64,000 bases of DNA from Monosporascus cannonballus (Eukaryota > Ascomycota > Sordariomycetes > Xylariales): contig QJNS01000210.1 of assembly GCA_004154925.1 (NCBI GenBank), positions 80,484 through 144,483 on the forward strand, read 5' to 3'. The notes below the pieces were generated by a model. It was given only the letters and a program-made list of their open reading frames with translations, was not told the DNA's origin and ran no database searches. The position numbers and the translations under genes were made by a program. Positions 10,764 to 23,947 of this stretch are shown in pieces (positions within the stretch are counted from its first letter, which is position 1; each line of letters starts with the position of its first letter).

Positions 10764-13640
10764 ATAATTTTTAAGTATTTATATAATAGCTTTTCGTAAT
10801 TATAAAAAATTGAATTTTTTATAAATAGATATTTTATATTAAATGTCTTTTAAGAATTTTATAATAGGTTTTTATGGAATATTTTTATAAATTATATTTA
10901 TTAACCTTTTGAAACGTACATTTTAACGCAATATATTAATTCGTTTTTCGCCTTTTTTTAATTATTATATTTCCTTTTATCTTTTTAAAAAAAACTTCCG
11001 AAACCTTATTAATAATTCGTTATTTGGTTGTTTTAATATTTTATACCACTATAAAATACGTTTTTCGTTACACCGTAATATTTGTAAAAAAAAGTTTCAA
11101 AGGTTTGAAGTTATAATGTGAGAATACGACGTCTAATGCGCTGCGACCAACAACCGAACATTAGCCGACCCACCTATTAGCATAAAGGACCATCTAGTGG
11201 TATCAGAAAACGCCAGATGGAAGTAATCTAATACACTTTTTTTTTGGAATACGCTATACAACTGGTCGGGAGTTACCCCACCTAGATTTCAGCTACCCAT
11301 TATCTTACATATAATTACTTTCTAGATTAAAATTATTTGCCGCACTATTCTTTTAATATAACATATTTTAAAGCTAAATTTTAATAAAAAGTTACTTAAG
11401 TTTTATATCGGTTATATACTTAGTATACTTTTTTTAATCTAATAACCTTTTTATAAATAAAATAAATATTAAAAATTTACTTCTATTAAAAAGATTCATA
11501 TTTACTAGTTATTCTTTATTTTAAATTGACTATTTAAGTTTTGCATTTCGTAATACTTTAAAATAATCAATTATTAAATACTATTTTTATTTGAAAAAAA
11601 GACCTAAAGAGTAATTTATAGCTTTAATTTTAACACTGTTTTATTATCATTAGATAATTTTACTATTAAAACTTTAGCAATTTTACTTTTTACTATTTGA
11701 AAAGATTTTTACATTTTGTACAAAATTTGAATCTTTTTTATATATTTTTCAATTGTAAATTTCGTTAAGATTTTAATTATATCTTAATATATTTTAATAA
11801 CGTTACGTACATACCTAGTAAATCTTGGAATTTGTCGGATATTTATAACATTCGTTTTATTTAGTGTAAGTTATTTTTTAAATTATTTTTAATGCGAAAT
11901 CTAAATTATATTCTGTTAGAAATACAAATAAAGTCCAGAAAATCTTACTTTTGAATATTCCATATATGTTTTATTAGATTCATTAGTATATTTGTATTAT
12001 TCAGCGTTTAAGTATTAATAATTGGTTTTAGAAACAACTTTTTCAACTTTTAATGAATTAAGCTTTTGAAAATTAAGTTTGTCGTTCGGTTTTTATTTGT
12101 TTTAATTTAAAAGATATTTGAAATTGCGTTTTACTTTTCACGTAACAAGTAAGCCTTATTTTTTTCTATAGAATTAATTCTTTAATTTTCTTTAGTTGTA
12201 ATATTAGGTTATCCGTTATTAAAGAAACTATGATTCGTTTTGATATTTATTATAAATGTTTTTACTCTTAGAGTAATTATAATAACCTTTAGTACTTTAT
12301 CAAGTTATTATTTAAGTTATTTTATTTTTTTATGTTCGTATGTTATTATATAACAAGATATATCTATATTTTCGTTAACAAATATATTATTAAAGATTTA
12401 TATCAAAAATAACAGTTTTATATAGTTATTCTGTTAATAATTAACGTAAAGATTTGTAATAGTATTCTAAGGTTTTATTAAGTTGCTTTATTTATATATC
12501 TATGTAGCGATATCAAGTTGTTGAAAATTTAATATTAACGCTTATTTACGTAAAAATGTTAATTCCAAATTATAAAATAAAAAGTTTATCTCTATCGAAA
12601 TTTTTCTTTAGTATGCTATATTTATCGAAATAGTATCTAATAAAAGCATAAGCTAGTTATTTTACTATTATATTTTTTAAACAATGAAAAAGTTACTTAT
12701 ATTTAGTTAACTTATTAATAATTACTGAAATTCCGTTATATTCGATTTCGACAGGTGAGTTTTTAAATAAAAATAAGTTAATAATAAAATTCTATATTAT
12801 AGTATTTTATATTTTATAAACAATATTAATAATCTATAATAATCTTTAAGGTTTATAAAGTATTAATTTGGTTTTATTGCAAATCTTGTAGTTTTTTAAT
12901 AACTCTCTTAATTATTTCACGTAATTGTAGAAAAGAGTACTTTTTTTATAATCATCAAATAGTTTGAAAAATCTATTATTATATATGTTACGCTTTTTCT
13001 ATTCTAGAAGAGAGCTTCTTTTCGCTCTTTTTTTCGTTAAGACACGACGTCTTATAACGTCCTATAACGTCTCCAGGCAGGAGACCAGGACCATATGTAA
13101 ATAGACTTAAACTTTTACAAATTATTCCTTTTAAAGAATTATAAATATATTAGGATTTGCTTTAACAATTAGGAGTATATTTATAATGCTAAGACTTTCT
13201 TATTCCTAAATTTTCTTTTTCTTTTCTTTTGAAACAGCCTATCGATAATTTCGAAACTTTTTGAAAGAAGCCTTGTTTAATTGTTTCGGTGATTATCGAA
13301 AATTATTTCTTTTCGCTCGATCTCTAAATATTTGATTAACAAATCGTATTTTTTCCCCAATACCCTATTGCTATAGCCCGAACTTTTATTTTTGATACTT
13401 AATATTATAGTCCAAACCTTAATTTCTTTTTACTTCTTTTTTTCCCCAGAACTTATATTCGAGTTATTACTGACCTTAATTCGAAATATCATTTACCAGT
13501 ACTTTCATGTTTCCAGACCAGTTAGAGACAAAAATAAAATGTTATTACGAAATATAAGATATTTTAATTACATATTTGTTTATTACCTAGATCCGAAATT
13601 ACGACTAATAATGCTTAAATTCGTACACGTACGTTTGTGA
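10764..13640. other. AT-rich decayed DNA with a less mutated patch
   Basis: No protein could be recognised. A richer patch at about 11105-11330 contains TGGTATCAGA (11198-11207), which resembles a primer-binding site for initiator tRNA-Met, inside an imperfect hairpin formed by CCATCT and AGATGG. Another richer patch lies at about 13035-13085. A plus frame at 13392-13640 has 82 codons but its composition is what AT-rich DNA gives by chance. Confidence 0.4.
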
Positions 13641-16600
13641 TTTTGGTTGGCCCCGAGGTTAAAAATTAATATTTTAAAAAATACGTTAGTTAAGATTAGC
13701 TAATGTCGAACTTAAAAGCTATCCGGATTTTTGGGTAACAGATTCCGTTAAAGCGAGACGAGCGGTTCGTCAAATAAATGTATATATTATATATAGATAC
13801 GGAAACACTATCGTTATTAGTTTTAGATAGAATAACGCCTTATATACGCCTGAAAACAAAATTTACACGGGTTTAATTTAAACATGACCGTTTTCTTTTC
13901 GTTCTAATCGAAAACCGAAATATTTTCTTATATATTTACTACACACAGATCCGATTTATGCGGAGATAAAGACGGCCGTTATTTTGCAAATAATAAAAAA
14001 TGCGAATTTGAAAAATTAATTCGCGTTATTAAATTTGTTACTAAAAGAAAAAGAAATCAAACTTTATATTCGTTATATAACTTAACGTAAAATTTATTTT
14101 CGCTACGAATTTTAAATTTAAAAAGATTCTTATTCTCATTATTATAAATATCTTTCAAGCAAAATCCGCCTTTGTTATTTCGTATTTCGTTACCACATTT
14201 ATTTTTAGATTCACGAAATATTTTTTTAATTTATTATAAAACTACTTTTTTACTTTTAAATTATGACGAAACGTAATCGTACATTAAATCTACCAGTTTT
14301 ATCCCGATACTTCTAGTTATATGTCGCCTTTACCTTTATAAGAACCGGCGGAATCTTGTCTTAGGATAGCCGATAATAATTCTTCTGATTTTAAAAAAAA
14401 TCGTATGATAAAAATAATAATAAGTACTATGGCTATTTTTTAAAAAAACGAACCTATTCGTATAATAACTAATAAAGTATTCGAAGCCGTAAATATATTG
14501 GTAGAAAATCATATATATAAAAAAAAATATACTAGTAAAAATTTAAGTACGTCAGTTTTTTTAATTTCAATTTTTTAAATTCTTACAAGGAAAAAGATTT
14601 TGTGATTATTGGCTAGGATATGCACTGGCGGAACGTGCATCTTCTTTGCCGACTTAATGCGTAATGCCGCAAAAATGGAAGCGAAAAAGACGATTCTGAA
14701 AAAGAATTTTACATGCCTGTTACCCGAGAATGTACAAAATTAATATACGATATAGCTTAAGGTTGTAGAAAACACGATTATATAAAATAATTTAAAATAT
14801 GTTTTTGTCAAATTAATCGCCCGTTTATAATCCGACGTTATAAACCTGACAAAAATTTTAAATATATTAAAATACGATAAATAAATAATTTAACGAAAAG
14901 CAACGTTGCGTATTTACGTAATAGCCTTAATTACCACCTGCAAAATAACCGAATATAAAACATTTTTATGAAGTATAATTTATATATAAAATATAATAAA
15001 TATTGTTTTGTAGATTTAATTTATTAAGCCGATAATTGATATTAAGATTAAAAATTTTATTATATATTTTGAAAACAAATTAATATTTACAAAAAATAAC
15101 TTTTATAACCCGTAATTTAATTTTATATTTTCTTGATTCCATATTTATTTATTATTTCAGTAATAATGAATTATAGTTTAAAATAACCTGTGCTTTTGTT
15201 ACTTAAATCCTTTAATTCTTAATATAAATTACGTATACGATTAAAATAAAGCCGAAAACGAAAAATGTTTTTAAAGACGTAATTTTAAAGCATTTCGTAA
15301 GCGTAATTATGACGGATTTCGCACAGATTTTTATTATCGTAAAGGCGGTTTTAATTATTAGTATAATGCTAAACGATAGTTTAACGCAAATTATGAATTT
15401 AACCGTAAACCTTATAACGATTTAAATATAAGAATTTATAAAAGCGGACGTAAACATTCTTTTTTTAAAGGCCGGTCGGGAATTTATAAAGGCCGTAATT
15501 ATAGTTATTGTATAAGCTGGCGTTTTTAGCGTAGGATACGGAGAAAATGAGTTAAATTGCATAAGGACGAAAACGGCTACATTTTAATTAATAATAAAAT
15601 ATATCTTATTAGCAATCGCGAAAATATTGACTAATAAGAAAAGGACATAAAAGTAAATACTTATATTGTAGTTAATAAATTTATAAATGAAATGAAAATT
15701 CGTTTGTTATTAATAGCGTTAATATCAGAAATAATATAATTAACATTTATTACGATTTTTTATTTGTTGAGCAATTCAAATAAAAAAAATCATAAACAAG
15801 GTTATTAAAATATTTATATATGGTTATCGTGATTAGGTTTTTGAAAAGAATTGGTTTTTTCATTTATAATAATATATTAAAATTCCAAATATAATGGCTT
15901 AAACTTATTAAGGTGTTTAACGGAGTCCTTAAAATATAAACGGCGAAAAATAATAACGAAATTTTTATAGCGGACGAAATTTATAACATAATACTTATTA
16001 AATCGTTTTACTGCAAAAATAAATTCGATTGGATTTTTAAATCCATTTATTATCGTTTATAAATAACATTTAAAGATAATTTAAAATTAACGGACGTTTA
16101 TTTCGATATAAATTATATTAATATTTTGGCGAATAAATCTTAATTATAGAAGCCCGTTCCTGATATGAAAGTATTTACGGGAAGAAATATTAAGATTTAA
16201 GAAATTAAAGATTTGGTCGAATTTACGAAAAATGTAATATTTATTTTAAATGTTTTAGGTATTATTCATAACATATTTAACATAGCTGTATTCGAGATCC
16301 AAATATGGTTAACTTAATTTTTTAATTTTAATATATTCTTACGTACTGAAATTTTTGTCTATTATAACGTTCCGATAAATTACTTAGATAAGATAATAAT
16401 AATCGTATTTTGTAAAAATATCTTAATTTTTATGGAAATAATTTATATACGGAAACTTGTTAGAAAACGAATTTTAAAAGCCGTAAATACGGTTATTCTA
16501 TTTTATTTAATATTTACAGTATTTATTTTTTACATCGACTTTTCTTACTTTAACAGAAACAGATTTAAAATGGATTATATCTTTATTACAGGATACGATA

Positions 16601-19100
16601 AGATTATTAACGTTATTACGTTAAACGATATATCGAAAGCGATTTCGTTTTTAAATTATATATCCAAGTTTATATAGATATAAAGGAAGTTAAAGTTTGG
16701 TAAAATTGAAAATAACGATAACGAAGATGAATTTTCTACGATATAAAAAAAGAAACTTTTCGTCCAAATAGCCGTCATATGAAATAAATAGGCTGACGAA
16801 ATATATTAAACAGATATAGAAATCGAAAAACTCTGGTTTTCGTAAAAGCTTAAAATAATTAACGAAATAATATACGTTATATATTCGGCAGAAGTTACGA
16901 GAAAGGACGTATAAAATGCTGCATGCGGAAATAAAATAAAGATCGGAAAAATAATTTTATCATTCGAAATAAACCATTTAAGCGATATACGAAAAATAAT
17001 TACTATAAATAAAGTGTATAAATAGAATATCGAACTAACCCTGGCGTAATATTTTAAAAAGGTTTTGAAAACGAGAAAGATTTGGCGGGCAAAAGGTATT
17101 ATTTTAATACTGAAAGAAGAAAAAATGCTTATTAATTTTGTTAAAAGATAACAAAGCCAAATTAAACCCACGCTTTTTTATGCACTAAGGATCTAGTATC
17201 GGAAGTTTTTAAATAAAGGATTTAATAAGATTTATTACTTTGGCAAAATAAATTTAATGATAACGATGACGTTTTTTTAGTTGTGTAGTTTTTGTAATAT
17301 AGCGAATAATAAACGAAATTTGCAAAAGAAAATTACTATTAATTGTCGAACGTTGAATAAAATCTTAATACTCGAAGTATATCGTTTATTTAATTAAAGC
17401 TTTATTTTTCAAAAAATACAAAAATATAAATACGTTATCGCTTTAGATTATTTTCAGTTTTCTTATTAATTTCTGAGTTGTAAGAAATATAAAATAAGAT
17501 AATTCTTATTTTATTTAATGGCTTCGAAATAACTTTGTATATGTTTAACGCTTTATGAACCGTGTTTTTCAAACGGAAAATGGTTTTGCTATTATCGATA
17601 TAAATAATATAGTTATTTTTAATAAAATAGTAAAGAACTACGTTAAATATGTTAATACGGTTTTGGAAATATTTTTTTTAAAAAAAGGGCCTAATATTGG
17701 CCTTTTTGAAAACGTTCGTAAATTATATAGCAATGAAGCTTTTCAGATTTAAAGTAAATAGTTTTAGTGTTTTTTATTACTAAGGATTGTATTCAGGCAT
17801 TATATAAGTTTATTTTTTTCGGACATTAGGACCTTAAAAACGTATATGAGGATAACCGCATTTTTTCGTCGTTTCGTCCCTTAGTATTAGCAGAAAATAA
17901 AACCCCTGCAAAAAAAAGATGACGATATTAAAGGAAAAACGTAAGGATGTTACCTTTCTCCAACAATCGGTTAATGTAAAAAAACGATAAATTTCTAAAA
18001 AAAACATTTATTTTAACTAAGATAAAGTAAAAGACTTTGATTATTTTGTAAAATTAATTAACAAAAATATATTATTTCGTATATTGGAATTACGAATTCG
18101 TTATTTTTATTACGATCAATATTTTTCGCATTTGCGGATTTAAAGAAATAGTGTTTTATTATCCAAAATTAAACGAATAATGGATATATATAAATTCGGT
18201 CAAATTAATTTTGTTTTCATAAAGGCATTAATTAAAGTTAAAACGAAATATGCCGTTATAAAAAACGAAGTTATGTATTTTGTATAAACAGTACGTAATT
18301 TCTAAATTTAAAATTAATCATAAACTCGGCCGGTAATTATTGTAATAAATTATAAGGTTATAAAAGATATTGTTAGCCAAAGAAACCTGTAGTTAATAAA
18401 CCTTATAAAAATAAATACGAAACTTATACTGGCATTAATATATTTTTTAGCATTTTTCTTTCAATATTCGTTATATCTGAAATAAAATTAATTTCGTACC
18501 CGACATCTCTTTTTACGTTTATTTACGGCATTAAAAGCCTTGTTTATTTATTTTCTCAATATCGACGTTGAATATATAATAAAAGCTTTTTTCGTTAAAG
18601 TTTTCTTACATTTAAATCGTTAATAATTCCGACGAATATTTTAAAGAAAAAATAATTGGATATTTATTTTATTGCGGAATCGGCCGCGTACCATATATTC
18701 CTTATAATACGGAATATTTTCATTTATTTCGTATTATAAATCTTTCGAAAAAATACTAAAAACAGGGTATAATTTTGAAAACCAATCTTTTAACAGTTTT
18801 TATTAGATTAATACGACGAATTAGTGAAAAACGGGGTTTACGACGAATTTTAAAAATACGGAAAATTATAATAAAAGAAAAAATACTTATTAAAGAAAGA
18901 AAAGTATTAGGATAAGATTTCAAGAAAAACGAAATCGTATTACAATCTAATAAACTTAGGTCTGAGAGAACGGTCGTAACTATAAAAATAAAACGACTCA
19001 CCTTATAAATTGAGTAATAAATAATTATTAATATGTCCATAATAACTTTTAAAAAAAATAATTATAATTATTAGAAATTATAATTACCGTAAGCCACATA
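13641..19100 (+). mobile_element. Second Gypsy-like retroelement, strongly decayed
   Basis: Plus-strand remnants point to a Gypsy reverse transcriptase different from family A. The frame at 17555-17752 aligns with the region after the YxDD box (VIFNK..KNYVKYVNTVLEIF). At 17829-17882 a frame reads RTLKTYMRITAFFRRFVP, matching the start of the RNase H tether in this group. At about 15240-15560 a Lys/Arg/Tyr-rich frame may be the end of gag. No LTR could be assigned, so the borders are approximate. Confidence 0.45.
17555..17960 (+). pseudogene. Reverse transcriptase fragment of the second Gypsy-like element
   Basis: Two pieces in different frames (17555-17752 and 17829-17882) together correspond to the palm and thumb of a Gypsy reverse transcriptase. 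The catalytic YxDD is altered: the frame reads IIDINNIVIF, with both aspartates changed to asparagine, as G-to-A change would give. The frame change between the pieces and the stop codons show that it is dead. Confidence 0.5.
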
Positions 19101-19104
19101 TTTA

Positions 19105-19744
19105 GAAATAATTCATAGAATAATGAAAAAATATATATACGTTCGTTATTTCTATATTTTAGATAATTTTAATTTATAATAATAATTCGTTACTTAAAAC
19201 GTGTTATGACCTAACGGTCTTGGCTCTTGGAAGCGGTTGGAACCTTGGGAACGCCAAGCTTCGACTGAGCGAAGAAGTTACGTGACTGGCTTAAAGAGCT
19301 CAAGGGCTCTGGTTGGTCAAAGAAACTTGAGCCAGTTAAGCATTAAAAGGGCTGAAGGGGGCTCAGGAGAACTTAATTAAGGAAGTGTCGTTAAGCCGTA
19401 ATAAGCAGCTTAAGCCAGTAGTACGATATATACGTTCGTTATTTCCATAATTTAGATAGCACCAGCTTGCAATATAAACTCGTGACCTAATATACTTTTA
19501 GTATTACGACATATAATTAAGTTACTTTATTGCTCAGATTTTTATGATACTCCTGCCAACATAAACCCGTACGACTTAGGTTTAATAATTGGTTAAACTC
19601 CTTAGTCGTTATAAAACGTTCTTGATATTACGAGACGTAATAAGTTATTATATTCATTACTCAAAATCCTACGATATTTCTGCCAACATAAACCCGTACA
19701 ACATAGGTTTAATAGTTGGTTAAACCGCTTAACCGTTATAAAAA
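19105..19744 (+). repeat. Old family-A LTR split by a later solo LTR
   Basis: The flanks 19105-19201 and 19619-19744 join to one partial LTR: both parts align with successive parts of the alpha LTR, with the break at AAACG. Its 5' part is missing. The split is caused by the LTR at 19202-19613. Confidence 0.6.
19202..19613 (+). repeat. Solo alpha-type LTR of Gypsy family A
   Basis: The LTR begins TGTTATGACC and ends CGTTATA, and is flanked by the 5-bp duplication AAACG (19197-19201 and 19614-19618). No internal element sequence adjoins it, so it is a solo LTR left by LTR-LTR recombination. It has kept much of its G+C, so it is younger or less mutated than the LTR it interrupts. Confidence 0.75.
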
Positions 19745-20991
19745 AACGCGCAATCTTTAAATAAAATATTAATCGAATTACCTTAATACGAAAAGTACAA
19801 AAGTAACAGAAATACCATAAAGCTTAAAAGGCAAAATAACTTTTAATACCTTTCGAAAAAAGCTTTTTCAATTTATAAATTAAAACTGAAAAAATATTAA
19901 GTACGTTTTGATAAAGGTTAAAATTTTTAATTTTATTTCGTATATTCTAAAAGCCCGTAAGAGTTTAACGAGTATAAAGAAGCATTAAATTGACAATTCT
20001 TTATGCCGCAATAACGATATATTACTTAAAGATTCGTATATTTTCGAATTTCTTTAAGCTAAAAAAATCTAAATATAAAAAATCGTATCTTTTTACGAAT
20101 TCTTCGGCTGTAAAATTAGAAAAAAAGGTTAAATTTAAAAATATTATTAACCTAAACGGAAAGGGGGTGAAAAAAAAGCGAAAATAATACGGATAGGGTT
20201 CTCAGAAACATTTTACGTAAAAACGCCGAAATTATAAAATTCTAATTTACGGCCTGAGTTTTTATTTTCAAAAACATATAGAGAAATATATACAGAAATA
20301 ATAAAAAGTTAATATTATTTATAACTTTTATAAAACGTTGCATTAAACCTTATTATATCCAACTATAATTTTTTAAGGATATAATAATAAATTTTAAGCT
20401 GAAATAACTTAAAAATACCTTTATGATAGTTTTAGAAAATTGTATAACTAAAAACGCTAACTAAAAAGGAATAACGTATTTTGTTTTAACGGCTATAATA
20501 TTTATATTTCGGCCTTTTGTATGTTTCTTCGCTGTATATATAAGATATAATTAATATATACACTTTTATATATTTATTTAAAATAATCGTTAAATTCTAT
20601 GGTATTTTTTACGCTACAATATTATTATTACTTAAATATGCATAAGTAGCAATTAAAGGATCCGTTTATATGTGTATCAAAATAAAGGTTTTTTAAGGTT
20701 TATTATAAGGTTTCTTTAAAGGCCTATTTTTTATTTAATATTCGTTCAAGTTTTTTTCGGACAGGAATAATGTTATTCGACCTTAAAAAAGTTCCATTAA
20801 ACTTAAAATTAATTAATATTAGTCGTCGACCCGTTATCTCTAAGAAAAAAAACCGTTAAAAGCAATTCCAAAACGTATTTTTTATCCCGAAATAAAGATA
20901 TAATCTAAAGAGCTAATTTAGGAAGCTGGAAAACGAATTAGACAAAATTAAACGTAACTTTAGGACCTTGATTAATAAGGTTGAGAAAATG
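19745..20991. other. AT-rich DNA with a possible coiled-coil fragment at the right end
   Basis: Most of this stretch is unrecognised. At about 20917-20991 a plus frame reads FRKLENELDKIKRNFRTLIN and continues as a charged helix, a coiled-coil-like segment of the kind found near the start of Gypsy gag proteins. It runs straight into the LTR at 20992. Confidence 0.3.
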
Positions 20992-21388
20992 TGTGACGGC
21001 TAGGCGGTTTAATCAACGATTAAACCTAAGTCGTACGAGTTTATGTTGGCAGGAGTATCGTGGGAATCTGAGCAATAAATATAGTAATCGTATTACGTCT
21101 CGTAATACCAAGGGTGCTTTAAATAACGATGTTATATTGTAAGCTGAAGTTAGCTAAACTATGGAAATAATAAGCGTATATATTTTCGTTCTGGCTCAAA
21201 GTGCTTAAGCGGCTCAAACCCTTAAGCCCGTTGAGCCCTTTGAGCTCCTTTGCCGGCTCAAGGGGCTCAAGGTGCTTGGCGCCTTGAGACCTTTGAGCCG
21301 GTTACGTGACTTCTTGGCGGTGGTCGGGGTTTGTTTTCTTCGTGGGCCCGACCGTCCGTAAGGAAGCCAAGACCGTTAGGTCATAACA
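20992..21388 (-). repeat. Alpha-type LTR of Gypsy family A, no matching duplication
   Basis: It starts TGTGACGG and ends CATAACA. It is the least decayed alpha LTR here and shows the GGCTCAA-type short repeats clearly (about 21183-21305). The flanks, AAATG on the left and CAGTT on the right, do not match, and neither a purine tract nor a primer site adjoins it. It is fused to a partial LTR of element A1 (21389-21476). A rearranged or recombined solo LTR is the simplest reading. Confidence 0.65.
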
Positions 21389-21476
21389 CAGTTACGTAAT
21401 ATCTTAACTTGGGTTGGATTTAGCTTTTTTTATAGCTCTCACCGTTTGTAAGGAAACTAAGACCGTTAAGTTATAA
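21389..21476 (-). repeat. Truncated 3' LTR of A1
   Basis: It aligns with the last about 85 bp of the alpha LTR next to it (GTTACGTAAT to ACCGTTAAGTTATAATA). A purine tract on the minus strand follows, as expected next to a 3' LTR. Confidence 0.55.
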
Positions 21477-22975
21477 TACGATTTTTTCTTTTTTAGGATT
21501 TTTGTTTTTAAAGATTAAATCGTTTATTTATTAATTCTAGTAAATAACGTTTTCCTTTTCATATTTATCATATCGGATTGTATTACAAAATCTCGTTTTC
21601 GTAAAGCTATTAACGCTTTAATTCTTTTAAAACGTATTAAACGTTTTGGTTTTAAAATTACCTTTTACTTTTATTATAAAAAGGAAAATGCGGAATATAA
21701 GATGGGTCGGGAGTTCTTAAAATATACGTAATATATTCAATATAGCAGCCTTTATGATATTTTCGATTCTTTTAAAACTAGGTACTAAAGACTTTTGGAC
21801 AAGACAAATCGTTTAAAGTATAAAGAAAAGCAAGTTCGTAAAGAATTACGGATTACTGCCAACAAATTAAATCGTTTGTACAAGCAAAAACGATTATTTC
21901 GTTGCCATGATATCGAAATATTTCGTCGTAATATTAAAGGTACGAAAGCCATAAAGGATTTTAAACGCCTTAAAAGAACCAGAAAAATTAAAGGTTGTCG
22001 TTATAATTACTACGTTAGCATAAGTTACGGCCAACTGGCTCGATATCCTAGCTACTAACTGGTCGTTTATTCAGTAAGGCGCGCCCGCCGTTTTTGATAA
22101 AATCTCCTTAACAGGCGCTAGGTATTTATAAGATTTTTGCCTGGTTCTCAAATATTTTCGAAATCTGAATGCTTTTTCCATTTAATTAGGTACTAGGTAA
22201 GTTCTTTTTTTTTGCATATCTAATATATTTTCCACCTTTACGTTATTTGGTACTATATGTACCCTTATAGTATTCGCTATTAACTGAAGCGAGGAGATAT
22301 AAAAAACTAGATAAAGTGGGACTTTTAATAAAAGTTTTAAATGGTATTTATTTTCTGAAATTTACTTGATAATTTTATATAGACTAATATATTTACACTT
22401 GAGTTTTTCATTATGTCGTTTTATTTAAATATTTTTGATAGCAAAACAAACTATTTCCCTTTTTTAAAAAATTAATCCCTTTAACCTTTTTTAATTATAA
22501 TATTTGTTTATTTGATTACCCACGAATTTTAATTTTGTTTCTATTTTTAATATAATTACTTAAATTATACCGTCGTAAATATTACTTTAATATTAATAAC
22601 TTCGTCGTATACATTTTTAAAATTATTTAATATCAAATTAGAAATTACGTTTATTATAATTATAACAATATATCTATAATAATTAATATTTTTAATATAT
22701 TAAGTAATAAAAATAATTTAGTATGATTTTTTTATATTTAATTAATATTATATATTAAGCATATATTTAGTATTTTATTTGAACGTTTTATTTATTTATC
22801 CGTTTAAAGGTTATGTACAATATATAATTTATAATTTAAATCAACACATTTTGCAAGGCCGTATTAAAATTCAAAAATAAACGTATTTCTTTTTTCGAAT
22901 ATAATTTTCTATAATATTACATTAAAATTAAAAATAATCTTTAAAAAAATATATATGTTATTCTTTTCGTAATAA

Positions 22976-23256
22976 TGAACTGGGGTAAGGAGAATTGGTC
23001 TTGATTAATGCGGATAACCATCTTATGTCACAGTACGGAATGGGATTGTCGAAAAATAAAGAACTGATTCCAATTATATTTAAGGTGTTGAACCTTGATG
23101 ACTAAAAATGGCAGAAGGCATGCTGAATGGTGATGGTCGCCGAAGATGCCTGGGAGTTGAACCCATGGCAAAAAAGAACTTCTTAATATACCTGCGAAGC
23201 TCGGGCTTTCTGATCAGCCGAGCCTGACCATGGGTGTAACACCCCGCCTCACTTTA
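22976..23256 (+). mobile_element. Repeat D, copy D2, inside A1
   Basis: 281 bp, starting TGAACTGGGG and ending CACTTTA, flanked by ATAA on both sides (22972-22975 and 23257-23260). It is an inverted, well-conserved copy of D1 (9890-10172). In copy A2 the corresponding place is uninterrupted, which confirms that D2 is an insertion. Confidence 0.65.
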
Positions 23257-23287
23257 ATAATATTGTGTAAAGAAAATAAAAAATAAA

Positions 23288-23400
23288 ACACTTGGTAAAT
23301 TTGTCGATTATTACGAAAATAGTATCGTAATAAATTTTTATTATTAAGTTTTTTAGTATAGAAAATTTAATACTAAAATTTCTAATAATTAAATTTTAAA
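23288..23400 (-). pseudogene. Gypsy integrase core remnant (A1)
   Basis: The minus strand reads TIFVIIDKFTK, the integrase motif also seen in G1 (7.6 kb) and A2 (30.8 kb). Stops and frame changes surround it. Confidence 0.55.
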
Positions 23401-23671
23401 ATTTTTTAAAAAATTAATAATAATTATATTTCTTATATAGTTTATATTGTTATGCTTTAACCTTATTACCAGGCTTATATTATTGTCGTATTTTTTAAAT
23501 TATTATTTTTATTTGTAGAAAATAATAAATGTATTAAAATTAAATTAATGTTCTTATAAAAATTTAAATATTTATATAACTGATATTTATATATATTACG
23601 TACTAAATTTATTTAATATTATTTTATAATTTATAATTTATTTATATATTAATTTTTATTAACTTAATAAA

Positions 23672-23947
23672 TGAGGGTAGGGGCAGAATTGATCGAGATT
23701 AATGCGGATAATCAATTTATGTTCCGGTACGAAACGGGATTAACGAAATAAAAAGCTTACTTCGAATATATTGATGGTACTGAACCTCGATGACTGGAAT
23801 GGCAAAAAACATACTGAGTAATAATGATTATAGGTAATGCCTAAGGGTTGAACCTATGGCGAAAAAGAACTCCTTAATATACATGAAAAAACTAGGCTTT
23901 TTGATCAGCGGAGCCTAATCATAAGGGTAATACTCTGCCCCACTTTA
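23672..23947 (+). mobile_element. Repeat D, copy D3, inside A1
   Basis: 276 bp, starting TGAGGGTAGGGG and ending CCCCACTTTA. It is more diverged than D1 and D2. The flanking tetranucleotides (TAAA and TTAT) do not match. It lies in the same orientation as D2, 415 bp downstream. Confidence 0.55.

Noticed and set aside
16432..19040. Frames of 65-121 codons such as 16806-17171 and 18756-19040
   Set aside because: Ile/Phe/Tyr/Lys-rich composition expected from AT-rich DNA; no motif except the reverse-transcriptase piece at 17555-17752.
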